Of a stretch of 64,000 bases of DNA, positions 22,044 through 33,800 are shown piece after piece; the stretch's first letter is position 1, and each line of letters opens with the position of its first letter. This DNA comes from Anas platyrhynchos (taxonomy: Eukaryota; Chordata; Aves; Anseriformes; Anatidae). The notes below the pieces were generated by a model. That model was not told where the DNA came from, did not search any database, and saw only the letters and a list, made by a program, of their open reading frames with translations. The translations under genes and the position numbers were made by a program. The stretch spans positions 55,698,001-55,762,000 of the forward strand of contig NC_092590.1 in assembly GCF_047663525.1 (NCBI RefSeq), read 5' to 3'.

Positions 22044-24609
22044 TAGCTTCCTAATCACCACTTTACATTACAAGCATTAATAACCCACAGTAGCCTTTTT
22101 ATTCTGGAACCTCAGCTGTATTTCTCTAGGCTTTGGTTGTGGGTTGTTTTTTTGTTTGTTTGTTTGTTTTTGTTAGAAAGATTTGTATCCTTCTGTGTCA
22201 TCCTCATCTACACAACTTCTGCAAATGTATCAAACGTTTACCATTTATACTAAAAACCCTCATCAACTCTTGCAGGAAAAGCATTGACATAACCAGCAGT
22301 CAATGGAGCCAAAAGAAAATGCACTTGTGTCAGCCTTGATCTGCCTAAAATCATGCCCTTCTCCAAGGCACAGGGCAGCCAGCTCAGCCCCTCAATCCCC
22401 CTGGTGGCACAGGGCCGTTAATCCCTCAGAGGGGCTGGAAACAGCTTCTGCAATAAGGCCATCACAGGAAGCAAAACAGGGTTGTGTTTTTGTTTTGGAC
22501 TAGTAGGGTATTAAATCAAACATCAGCCGCTCTCTTAATAGCCTACCTTAAGCCATGGGGTATGACAATACTTCCAGGACTTTTTCTAACTCCTCACCTT
22601 CATGAAGGAGCCACAGTGACTTGTGTGAGTAGCTGAACGGAGCTGCCTACTCCATGGTGCTTTGCAGCCATCCTGGGATTTCTCAGATGTACCAGAAAGC
22701 AGTGGGTTAGCTCTGACTTAGAGCCAAACCCCTTGCCAGTGGGACAGGGGGAGAAGACAGGAAGAATGGAAGCAAGAACACTCACAGGTCAGGACAAAGA
22801 TGGGGAGGTCTCCTAATTACTGCCATAGGTAAAACAGACACAACTTGAGAAAAGTTATTGTCAGTTAAAACAATCGGGTAGTGGGAAAGAAAAGATAAAC
22901 CGGGCAGCGTCTTGTCTCTTCCTATAGATGTTAGACATCACGTACACCAAGGAAGGCAAAAAAAAGCTTGAACACTTAAAAAAAAAAAAAAAAAAAAAAA
23001 AGCTTGGACACCTATGAAATCTTGCAGAAAGCACATAAAGCAGCAGCTCCTTAGGCAGGTACACAGCAAGCCTCTGCTCAGCCCAACCAGTGGGCACCTC
23101 AGGAGAAGTCCCTTGGCAGATGCCCCATTAGCAGCACCTCAGTCAGACATTACTTACAGTTAGGCATTATGCAGGAGTTACTATTCAAACAAGCATTTCC
23201 AGTGAACAAAGCCAGCTTTTAACTGAAGCACAGTTAAAAACAAAGATCTCAGATACCGTGCTAACCACTGAAGTCTTGCCACATTGTACTAAGTCCCACG
23301 CTCAACACAATGCAGCTCTCATAGTAAAAAAGAAGAAAGAGTAACAGTAAAGAGTAGCAGATTGGTGGTGCCCTGCAAAGTGTTACCTTCCAGTAACCAG
23401 AAGGCTTGAGAAATCATGGCTAATTATTTCCATGGCAATCACACCAGCATTAAATTCCAGCCAGCTCCCACGCTGTAACCCACATCTTTGCTAGAAGGCA
23501 GCACAGGGCAGAGTAAAATACTAAGCTACCCTATTTAGCAGCACTGTTGTTCCAGGTTTGGAGCAGCAATAGCAGCAAGGATGATCAGGCAGCTTGCTGC
23601 AGTTCTCTGAAGGTGCCACGAGTCCACCTGACCCATCAAAGCCCTTCCCAGTTTGACCACAGGGTAAAAAATATATTCTATCCCATGGCACTGCAAGTGC
23701 TGTAACTACAAAACTGGAAGTACTCTAGCCATCAAACTTCACAATTATGGTTGAAGGTTCCTCAATTTAAGAAAGTTAAGAAAGCACCTTAAAATTCAGG
23801 AGAAAAGAAAACAGGCTGAATTAAGGACAAGTAACACATTCTAAGGAAATAATTAACTGTTAAGTGAACTGTGTGATATTTTAGCTATTTAAAATTCTGA
23901 TCAGGCTAATTATGCTCAGAGCGAACTGGGGCTAGCAGATTCAATGAAATATTTTCAGAGCTAGCGTTTGCTGAGCAAAAATGTTTCAGCCCCCCCATCT
24001 AAGCAGAAGACATTGCTTTGAACACATCTTACGAGTATCAGTATTTTTGTTTTTGTTTTTTTTTATTTCAATCTTTGGCGTCTGTTATTAAACTAGTCAT
24101 GTAGGTTATATTTCCTTTTTGACCTTAGTGACAACTTTTTGTATAGCCATAAATTGTAATATATTTTGGTTTTAAAAAGTGTAACTACCTGCTGTCTTAC
24201 AGTAATTAACTTAAATTCTCAAGTTTTGCTTCCAAACTTTAGCCATTTATTACTCTAAAAAAGCTGAGCCTACAATTTCTGATGCATGAAAAATAATATT
24301 ACTAGTAAGCATAGGCTGTTTTAAAACTGGAAGCATTTATTAATTCAAGTTACACAAAATAAAAGCATCTGCAGACTTGCTGTGAAGGCAGACAAGGTCC
24401 ACACGCAGCAGGTCTGACACTCCACCCTTGGGGCTGCAGACAGTGTAAGCAGCGCCTGCAGGGGAACTTCAGGAGCCGTTGTGGTGTGAGGTAGATAAAT
24501 CATTGCAGACATTGGGACTTAAGTTACTGCCGCTGACTAGAAACGATGAGGTTAAACTTCCATAGAAAGAAGAATTGATGAGCTTCTGTGTTCCCCCCAG
24601 TCTCCATGG
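22042..24609. other. Intergenic, no gene recognised
   Basis: Contains a TTTG-type repeat (about 22147-22171) and an A24 tract (22978-23001) bracketed by two near-identical AAAAAGCTTGAACAC / AAAAAGCTTGGACAC segments. No coding motif is seen. Confidence 0.5.
22978..23001. repeat. Poly(A) tract, 24 bp
   Basis: A run of 24 adenines. AAAAAGCTTG-type sequence occurs on both sides, which suggests slippage or a small duplication. Confidence 0.9.
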
Positions 24610-25484
24610 TTATGGCTTCTCTGGGATCATGCAGGGCCACCTCGTCAGGCAGGTGATGTCCTCCCCGGCATACCCGCAGTATGTGGCAGTGATGACAGTC
24701 CCCAGCCAGAAGGAATGCAGGCCATGCTGCTCCCCAGAAGCCCCAGCAGCCTCAGGACCCATTGGAGAATGGTCAGAAATTCCCTCCTCATGACTGGCAC
24801 ATTATCCATGTGCACAAAGAGCAGCCCTTTGAGTGGTGAATGTATCACATAGCTCTGGAGGGCCAGGACAGGGCACACCCATGGCTCCTCAGACAGCCCG
24901 AGGCTGATGGCATGTCTCTCCTGGTCAAAAGGAGAGATACACAAATGAAACACCACTCTGCTTTCTGTCACCTGGGTGTCACTCAAGTGCAGCAGTTCTG
25001 GCTGCAGTGCAGCATGGTGCTTTGCCACCATCTCTCCTACTCGAAGTGCCCCAAAAAAAGCTGCAGTGAACAAGGCATGAAACAGTAAGCATTCGTAATG
25101 GGATATAAATACAGACTCCGCAGCTCCTAAGAGGGAGCGTGACACCTCAGTTGTTACAGGAGTGTATCTATCCCTCAGAATGCCCACTTGACGTTTCAAC
25201 CCTATCACCATGCAATGGGTTACAGCATCTTCCAGAGGATTAGGGTTACCAGTTAGTCTTGACAAATAAGACAGTGCTGCCACATACTTCAACATCTTTG
25301 AGGATGAGTAAAGAGACTCCACAGCCAAAAACCCTTTAGGTTGATCTTCTGGAATGGGCCAGGCTGCAGGCATCCACATGCCTTTCCTAAAGGCAAGGAA
25401 TTTATTTAGTCCTTCAAGGTAGGCTTGCCACAGCCTAACATCCCCCGAGCACTCCAACAATGTCACAGAATCACACAGAATCAC
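24610..25484 (-). pseudogene. Tyrosine recombinase of a DIRS/Ngaro- or Crypton-like element, decayed
   Basis: An open frame of 279 codons (24645-25484) reads as a tyrosine recombinase. An N-terminal SAM-like part (LWQAYLEGLNKFLAF) is followed by a helical region (YVAALSYLSRL) and then FHALFTAAFFGALRVGEM, which carries the first catalytic arginine box. Then come VCPVLALQSYV and LLFVHMDNVPVMRREF, the usual pattern before the HxxR box. Near 24725 the frame shifts. The continuation in another frame down to TAA at 24610-24612 shows HSFWLGT where HSFRIG is expected, then YAGEDI and RW. The second catalytic arginine is therefore tryptophan and no C-terminal tyrosine is evident. The family cuts and rejoins DNA via the tyrosine. 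The first codons of the frame lie in a CR1 tail. It is a relic; family assignment within YR elements is by pattern only. Confidence 0.72.
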
Positions 25485-25600
25485 AGAATTTCTAGGTTGG
25501 AAGAGACCTCAAGATCATCGAGTCCAACCTCTAACCTAACACTAACAATCCCCATGTCAATGTCTTCAGAGGCCAAGGTCCCAAAGAGTGTTTCCAAGGA
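25463..25600 (-). repeat. CR1 LINE fragment (3' end, antisense)
   Basis: The + strand starts with CACAGAATCACACAGAATCA (the CR1 terminal octamer repeat, reverse complement ATTCTGTG) and continues with GGTTGGAAGAGACCTCAAGA, then TCATCGAGTCCAACCTCTAA. This is the conserved CR1 3' end. It is about 138 bp, 5'-truncated, and overlaps the first codons of the recombinase-like frame on the same strand. Confidence 0.93.
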
Positions 25601-26756
25601 CGACTAAACTCCCTTCCTATGAGACAGGCTCTATATTAGCGCATGCTGACAACAGGCACAAGCATGCCAGTCAAGGCGTGATGAAGAGAGTGTTTATGTG
25701 TGACTTCAGGTGTGATACACACTTAAACAATGCTCTAGTAGTTTATCTGCCTGGAGACATTCACTTCACACACAGCTACACCCAGAGCTGTTAACAAGCT
25801 GAGATATTTTTCAGGTGGGAAAGGCTACAAGTCCCACACCTGGCACATCTCCAGCACTAGGTATGGGAGCACTGCAGGAACTTACAGAGTGGTAGCAGAG
25901 AAGGTTTAAGAGCCAGCCTTTCCAGTGTTGCCTACAGACCTTACACTGAGAAGGTCACAGAGCACACTCCTGATCCACTCACCCCCCTCAGCAGCCCACT
26001 GCCCTGGCTAAAAGCCACCACACATGCTTGTTGCCCCTCACAAATCATGGCCACACTCACCAGTCACCACCGTACTGCAAACTCCACACTGCTGGGAAAC
26101 ACCAGGACACCACCACCACAGTCCCACATGATGGCAGAGGATCCACCTGGCTGACGAGGCACAGCTGCAGCCACTCCATGCCCAGCTCCTGGTCCAGCAG
26201 CTCCCAGAAGGGTGCAGAGGAGGCTTGGATGTGTGTGTGTGGGGGGGCTGATGGGGTGGTTGAGGTGGGTGGAGGCTTGGTAGGCTTCTGATGTGGGGTC
26301 TGACCATGCTCTGGAAGCCTGTTATGACTTCAGTGTAGTCATGGATTTATTCCTAGTGTGTGGCTTTGTCACTTCTGGACCCCTGCATGCATTCACGGGG
26401 TCTGGCACTGCAAAAACCTTGCTGTAGCATACTGTGTGTGTTGCCAGGCTTCAGGCATAGCTTTAAAGAGGAAAAAAAATCACAGTATGTCCTTATGCTT
26501 ATTGAGAACTTAATCCTTCACCAGTGCTCCAGCTGTTGGAGGCTGTTCAGGTGAGTCATAAAAATGTAAGGGACAGAGTTATTAATTTTCCAAAGAAGTT
26601 CAAACAAAAGTCAAAGGGTGTTGAAAGGGAAGAAGCTTTTTTTCTGTTTGTTGCTTTTTAGGCTGACTTGCTGTTGCTAATGTGGATTTCTTTCAGTAGA
26701 TGAGCTCAGCCATGTTCCTGAGAAGCAACCCTTGGGCCCTTTGCCCCTGAGGACTC
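25601..26756. other. Spacer between two recombinase-like relics
   Basis: About 1.15 kb. It has a G-rich stretch (26222-26285, with GTGTGTGTGTGGGGGGG) and no recognisable coding motif. It may include other parts of the element, but nothing such as a reverse transcriptase or gag motif is visible. Confidence 0.45.
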
Positions 26757-27230
26757 TGCTGTTACTGGAGTGCTCAGGAGACAGACACCAATGACGAATG
26801 TACTATGAGGGCCTGAAGAATTTTCTTGCCTTTTGGAGAAGGCATGGCACTGCCTGCATTTTGGCCAATTCTAGTGGACCAAGTGAGAGATTTCTTGTTT
26901 GTCATGGAACAACAGGATCTGCCTCCTGCAAAAGTAATAATGTACATGGAAGGACTGTCCTTCATCTCCAGAATGGTCAATCATCCTGATCCTCTTCAGG
27001 ACCCTTATATCTGTCATATGATATCCAAGTTGAAACATAGGACTGGCCCTTCAAAGGATAAATGCTCTCCTGTAACTATTGAAGTGCCAAGATCTCTCCT
27101 GGGGACTCTGGAGTCTGTGTGTAACTCTCCTTATGAGTGTGTATTTTTCCATGCCCTATTTACTGTGGCTTTTTTGGGGGCACTCTGCATAGAAGAGATG
27201 AGAAGAAAACCTGGCTGGTGACTGGCAGCT
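26757..27230 (+). pseudogene. Second tyrosine-recombinase relic, opposite orientation
   Basis: Related to the - strand relic at 24610-25484, with shared sequence beginning at LLECSGD. The pieces YEGLKNFLAF (frame of 26798) and then, after a frameshift, a 131-codon frame (26826-27221) line up with it. The strongest match is PVTIEVPRSLLG, ESV, YEC, then FHALFTVAFLGALCIEEM. The catalytic arginine is replaced by cysteine (GALC for GALR). After about 27230 the similarity fades. It is more decayed than the other copy, and the two N-termini face each other about 1.3 kb apart. Confidence 0.68.
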
Positions 27231-30200
27231 GTGAATATGGGGGGAGTTCAGCAGCTCACTGTGACACTGAGAGGGATGTTGTCCAGGCTGCAGTTCCGTA
27301 GCAGCTACATTCAACCCAAACAGGTGCTACTGCTGTCTCAGTCTATCTACATGGGCCTGACCCTTGAAAATTCATAAAATCCTTCACTGAGCCCTGTTCA
27401 AAAGGTATATAGGACCAAAAGAAGCCTTAAATTGAAGCGAAGCTAAACTATCACAGGTGACCTTGCTTGGTTCCAAGGATCCCTTGTAGCAGAGAACATT
27501 CTGTAAGAGCTGACATAAATAACCCTCATCCTCTAAATGGGGCACTTCTAAGATTTCATACAGATTAAATCACTTATAGCCGTGAAGCAGGATCATAAGG
27601 TTGAATGTCACCTTCTGTTACAACAAGGATGTTTGAAGTAATGGCATCTTCTAGTGTGTCATGTGTTCAGGAGCTGCCTAGGTGACAGCTAGCTCTGGGG
27701 AGAACAACCAATGTAATACTGAATTTCCAAGTCAGAGAAAAGTGGCTGCAAGTCCCATTTTGCTGCCTCTTGTGCTGCCAGGAAGGAACTGATGGACATC
27801 ACACAAGTACAGCAGGTGGTGACCAAGGCAGCATGGGGGACAACGACTTTGAGGCTGTCCTCAGGTGTGCAGTTGAATGTTCTGTCCTTACCCAGCAGGT
27901 CTCTGTTAAAATCAAAATATGAACTGGTAGTCTGTTAGAGCTGTGAGAAAAATGCTTTTTAGAGAGGATTTAGGGCTCACCGTGGTCAATTCAAAGTTAG
28001 GAGAGCCTCTTGGGATGTCCCTGGTGATGACCTCAGTGATGCCAAGGAAACAGGGAAGAAAGTTACAGAGGAGGAACCTTGCAAAAATCGGCTGAATAAC
28101 TGCACAAAGCAGCTGTCCCAGAAAGGTTTCTTATCACCTGTGTAAAGTTCCAAGTGGTGAAAGGTTACTCCTGATGGGGAAAAGAGCTCCTGAACATAGG
28201 TGTAAAAGCTGTGCTGAACCTACCAGTTCACGTGTTTGCTCAGCAGCAATAGCAGCTTACACCACTTTGTGTCCACTGCTACTTATTCCCTCCCTGTGGA
28301 GTCTCCCTCAGCTAGTATGCTTTGTTTGGCTAAATCTGGAGCAAATACAAAAACAACCTCAGGTTAAAAATAATTGGATTAACTTTATCATGAAGTCCAG
28401 CAGAATGCTGTACTGACCCAGCTGAGGTCTGGTAAGAAAATGATATACATGTAGGTTGGTACTCCTGACAAAAAAATATATAAAAATAAATAAAAAATAA
28501 ATAAATAAAAGGTTTTCAAAGGTTTTCATCAAATTACATCCTAAAAACATATAGGATGAAATAGTCATCCTACGGTACACCCACCAATAGCTGTTATTGA
28601 TGTGTATCCTGAGACTCTGTTACTGCAGCAACAACTCGTGGATAGCAAAGCCAGACAAGGAAAAACAAAATTGTCTTTGAGTGATGTATTGTTAAAACTT
28701 CCAAGCAGATTTCACTGCACAGTTGCTAGGTGTTTGCTCATCACAGCGATGAAATTTTGTGTCATAGCATAAAAAAATTGTGTAATCTAATGGCACCAAG
28801 ATGCAGCCACTTCCTAATGAAAGTAAATCAATTGGCTACCTAAGCTGACAAATCTAATCGTATTATACCCTATGAGTGTGACCAGATAGATCCACTTTAC
28901 TGATAAATACCCGTTCCTCTTTTTCCATGCTCAGCCTCTAGAAGAGTGAGGCAAAATCTTGTGTAAACATGATCCTTAAAAATTCCACATAAATGAATAC
29001 AAAGACTAGAGGTAGAAAGCAAACTCCTTATGGAGATCAAACCTTAGGCACTGCATCCTCCCAGCTTTGGTTGTAGAGAACTCAGACCTTAAAATTATTA
29101 AAGCCTTTTGCACTACTTTCACACATGCATTCTGCATTGGGTATTTATAAAGATAGCTAATCCTCTAGCTACAAATTCCAATAGCATTATGCAGGCTGTA
29201 CCCTAATTTCCCGTATAAGCCCGTCACTCCATGCTGCACCCTGTCCTCTCATCCACCGTCACTTCACAGCACGAGCTCTCCTGTCCTCACACTACAGACA
29301 CGTGGAGCAACGTTTGCTTGCTACCAGTCTTTGGGATAAAAACCTTTAGGGGCTTAAACAACAAAGATCGTAGAGTAAACTACCAAAGATACGGCACCAT
29401 TGGTCATGGGACAGAATAAATGTGCACATGTAATATTTGTTGTGCTCTGCATTGTGTATGAGGAAAATCTCACAGTAAGGTGAACTTTGTCTCTGTTTTA
29501 AAAGGGAGAGAAGAAAAAGATAAGGAAGTCAGTTATGAAAAGGAAAAGCCAGTGGCTGTGAGAGGACATTACCCAGCTCTCTACATAACACTGAAAGCAT
29601 CTGGAAAATGGCATGTTTTCCAAACATCCTCAGAAGCCATGGAACATGTATTTTGCACACATGCAGAATTATTTCAGGTGCAGAGCAACCCATCTGTGTG
29701 CCATGTCCTTCCCTGTTAGCACTGAAGCAGTTTCCAATTTTGTTCCATTCAAGAAAAAAAAATATTTTGTCCATGCCACAGTGCAAATCTCACGATCGTC
29801 TACTTTTTACATGCTTTGGCAGTTTCACTGCTGCAAACCAAAATGCTTAAAGACATTTAGGAGACGTGTCCCTCAGCCATTGCTTCATGGTGGACACGCT
29901 GAGCACAGCACCCCTACAGACACCTGGAGGGAACCAGCCATGGAGACTAACTTACATCTGCCCGCAGGACAAGTAGCATGGACAGAAAACGTACCAGATG
30001 CCGTCGGCTAAAAGCTGCTTGTGCTTTCACTGGACCTATTTTAGCAAAGCTGAAAATAGGCAGGCTGACTTTTCCCCAGCTCTTGACATTTAAACATGCC
30101 CCAGGCTGGCAAGCCTCCGGAGGAGAAGAGCTGACAAGCAGGGCCCGGGCAGCGGATCGTGCACAGCGGGTAGATGCCGAAAGGAGGAGGCGAAAACCTT

Positions 30201-30639
30201 CACCCACTTCTCCAGCCAGGCATTTCGGCCTGCCCCTCCTCTGCGGGCTGAGCTCCACGTGCACGAAGGACTCGCACTGCTGGCTTTGACCTGGCGTGGG
30301 CTTTTAGCATGCAAACCGCATGTCAGAAGGTGCAGAGAGGACAGAAGCAGCCAACTGCTCCCCTTTGTGAACCATCTGGAGCTTTCACCTTCCCTCCGTT
30401 GACAGATTACAGAAATGCCAGGTCACCGTTTTGGCAAAGGGCACGGTACCACTGCTCTGGGGGCTCAGAGGGTTGGGGCTGCAGCAGCAGTGTTGATGGA
30501 GGAGCTGCTGTGTGTGGAGCCAGAGCTTACCATCCCCTCCACGAAGGCTTGTGCTGGGAGAAGGGCTGCTGCTGCATCACGCCACAGGTTGCCCTGTGGT
30601 CCCAAATGGATCACCCCATCAAAAACTGAAGCAAACTGC
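27231..30639. other. Intergenic, no gene recognised
   Basis: About 3.4 kb. It holds an AAAT/AAAAT-type repeat (28468-28509). The far right becomes GC-richer from about 29980. Possible leftover of the recombinase element lies near 27240-27370 but is too decayed to claim. Confidence 0.45.
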
Positions 30640-30870
30640 ACTTCATATAAGCCCGCGTACCCGGTGTCATCTCGCGACCCGCCGCTGTATGGATGGAAGT
30701 TTCATTTGGGGCTTTTCTTGGTGCAGCCCGGGTGAACGCAGCCCTTTTGGCAGGTGTTTCCGGCGCAGAAAGAAAACAGGTCCCTGTGGTTAAGCCGCTC
30801 GGTTCACTTCACCTCACTCACCAACCAGCACCGCGCACGAGTGGCTCCGCCGCGTTATCTGCACCCCTGT
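30640..30870. promoter_or_regulatory. CpG-dense patch, possible unannotated promoter or enhancer
   Basis: CpG dinucleotides are frequent here (for example CTCGCGACCCGCCGC, GCCCGGGTGAACGC, CCGGCGCAG, CACCGCGCACGAG, CTCCGCCGCGTTA), unlike the AT-rich flanks. The patch lies about 19 kb from CHRNA9 exon 1 and 16 kb from RHOH. No adjacent coding exon is recognised. A regulatory role is inference only. Confidence 0.3.
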
Positions 30871-33800
30871 GAACAGCTCCAGAATTGGGAAAGCATTTTA
30901 ACACCCAGCCCTAACTTCACGACTTAACGTTACCCAGAGAAAGTAACTTTAACACATCGGCAAATAAACAAATAAATAAATAAATGATACTTTTTGGTTT
31001 AGCTGTGAGAGCTGGGCTAAGGAAGCGGTGCTGGGGTTCCTCCCAGCAGCTCCCGTGCTGGGGAGAAGCCTCCCAGCCCTGCCTGGCCCTTTCCTTGCAT
31101 TGCGATTGTTGGATTTGTTCACCCTTATCAAACTGGAAGTGATGCTGCCCTCATCCTTTCAGCTGGGGAATCTGATGAGTGATGCAAACACGGGAATTTT
31201 GTGGGAAAACAGCACACAGGAGACAGGTCACTCTGGGTCCCACCTCGGCCTTGAGCTGTGAGTCTCTGAATGCTCCAGAGGAGCCTGTGTAGGCACCACC
31301 AAAAGGGCCTGTGCAGTCCCCAGAGGCTTTTAAAGGAAAATTAAGCTGAAAAATCCAGGGATGGACTGTATGGTAGTCCTGCCATGGGGAGAGCGCAGCC
31401 TGGTGGGTGTAGGAAACAAAGGCTCCCTGGGGGCATGCCCATCCCTGCTCCTTCAAACATACAACAAACACTGAAGCAAGCTCAGATTTTTTTTGTTTTC
31501 CACAAGATTTCCCCACCTTGTCCTGCAGAACCTTTCATCTTGTTCTACTCATGCCTACAAGGACCCCTCAGAAAGGAGTTTGGATGCCCACCAATTTTGA
31601 TGGGGATATTGGCACCTCGACCGCTCCAGCTCCTGCTCCTGCAGGCGATCCCGTGTGGTTCTCCAGGGAAGAGCTGGTGTGCTGCTGGTGGTGCCTCGAG
31701 CCAGCCTGAGACAGCCGGGGCCATGGGAAGCCTGCAGGCACACAGTTTGTGGCTGTAAGGTTTCTTGGCCACTTGATTTTCCTACAACATATGCGCAGCA
31801 GCAGCTTTGTTTTGACAGTGTCCTCACGCCTCTCCTCACCCACCATCCCGAAACAGGGTGTTCCTCTGCCTCAGAGCATGGGCACATGAAGAAATTAATT
31901 GATGGTGTGAATTTACAACATGTCATTTATTCCATGGTAACTACCCAGGCGTACACACTCCTACTCAGCAAAATGCAAGGTAAGAAGGTGTAAATGACTT
32001 CACGCTTCATCAACGAACACCAAGCATTCATCCAGGCCCTTTAACCAAGTAGCTTGATCCAAAGCAAGCTTCGTCCTGTTTCTGGCCTCATCTAGACACT
32101 GTTCAACGGGGGTGTCTCTTTATCCAGGGAATTAGCTCCCTGGCAAAGATAAAGCTTTAATCAAATAATCCATCCTTGTTTCGCGGAATCGTACTTATGT
32201 TCTGTACAAAGATTTTAACTGCTTTCAAATGGGAGCTTGTTCAGGCTCCCATTGAGTGGGAGATGTTATCTCCAATTACGAGGAAAATAAAAGGACCCAG
32301 TAACCAAATTCTCGTTAGTTCAGGACTCAGAGATTCAGATAATTATCTAGTGGTTTTATTTATACGACAGTGTTTCTCTTCTCCATAGGTAGGAATCGGC
32401 ATCTAAAATTCAGAAGAGGAGTTAGTAAGGCCAAGTGCTCTCCTTGTACCTTCAGATTTGGACTTTTACATTTGCAGTTGACCAAGCTAAGCTGAGAACT
32501 TTCCAGCCAAACAGCCAGTTCTCTGATACTGGCACGAGGCTATGGTGCATCCTCACCTGGACACAGGGCTGGAGACCACAGAACAGAGAAGGCATCCAGG
32601 AGGCAGAGCCCAGTGACTCTCATTAGTTGGTTCTTGGTATATTTAATAAAGATGCCAAAATTAATGTAAATTCACACTGGAAAGGCACTGACACTCCTTA
32701 TGCTTAAGAGCATTTTCAAATGACAGTGATGGCACGGTGCAAAGCTCTTCTGATGTACACAGTACAGGAGAGGGAGGGTTATCTGATACTGAAGGAAGGA
32801 TTACACATCCAAAAACTTCCCTTTTAAGTTTTCTCTTATTATGTCATTATAATAAAACACAGGAGCACTCCCTAATCTTGCCAAACATTTTATACAATAA
32901 ATGTTGTCTGGCACATAGACAACAGAGGCCTAATTATTTTATTGCAGTCTCCTTGAGCAGTTTCTTATATACGCAGCCCTCAGAGGACAAGATCCCGGCC
33001 TTTCTGCATGCCTCTCCCTTTTCTCCTCCAAGAAGGTGATAAAGAGGACGGGTGGGAGGTCTTCGTTCCTCCCTGAATGCACTAAGGACTGAGTTCTCCC
33101 TTGGGCTGAGGGTACAGTGCCCACTACAGCAGCTTCAGCTCTCTTTCCCCAGAACCTAAAGTAAAATCACCTGGTGCTTAGCCAGGTGGAATGAAGAGTA
33201 TTTCATTGTGATAATAGAGCTGGCATATGCTTCTGTAAAGAGACCACATCAAAAAGTGAAACTGCAGTCTCATGCGGTTGTTTGCAGAGTCGATGAGTCA
33301 GAGCCCTCTCTCTTCCCATGCAGCAGCTCACTCAACCTGTGCCCGCTTTAATAATTTCCATTCCCTTCAGGAAAGAGGGCCACATTCGTGCTGTGTGATC
33401 ACAGGAACACTCTCCGCCACGTAGTGAGAGATTGTGAGGTCTTAACCTCGGAGAGTAATTGATCAATAATATATCATCTAAATTGTTAGGTTTGACCCAC
33501 ATCTGCTTTGGCTGGAAGCTTCTTAGCTGAAAATCCAAGTACAGATGGGTTTCACAATTAGTTTCATGGTCAAAATGACCTCTCGGTTCCCTCTGGATTT
33601 AATTCCAGCACCAAAGTTAGTGGGGACTACTTCAAGAGTGGTGATGGCTGAAGAGGCAGGGCTCTAGCCCCCACATTGGCATCAAGCTATGCATTCTCAC
33701 TGCAGGGCTCCCCCACGCCATCAGTGTCCATCCTTGCCTTGATCTCAACGCAGCTTTGCTTCAGACATTTAGGCCTGTGAGATTACCTTGTCTCTAATTC

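Noticed and set aside
21627..22046. 139-codon frame ending in poly-lysine
   Set aside because: The lysines come from the A35 tract, and the rest shows no motif or splice support.
26222..26285. G-rich stretch as a G-quadruplex
   Set aside because: The G-runs are uneven with a long loop, so only a weak structure is possible, and there is no gene context.
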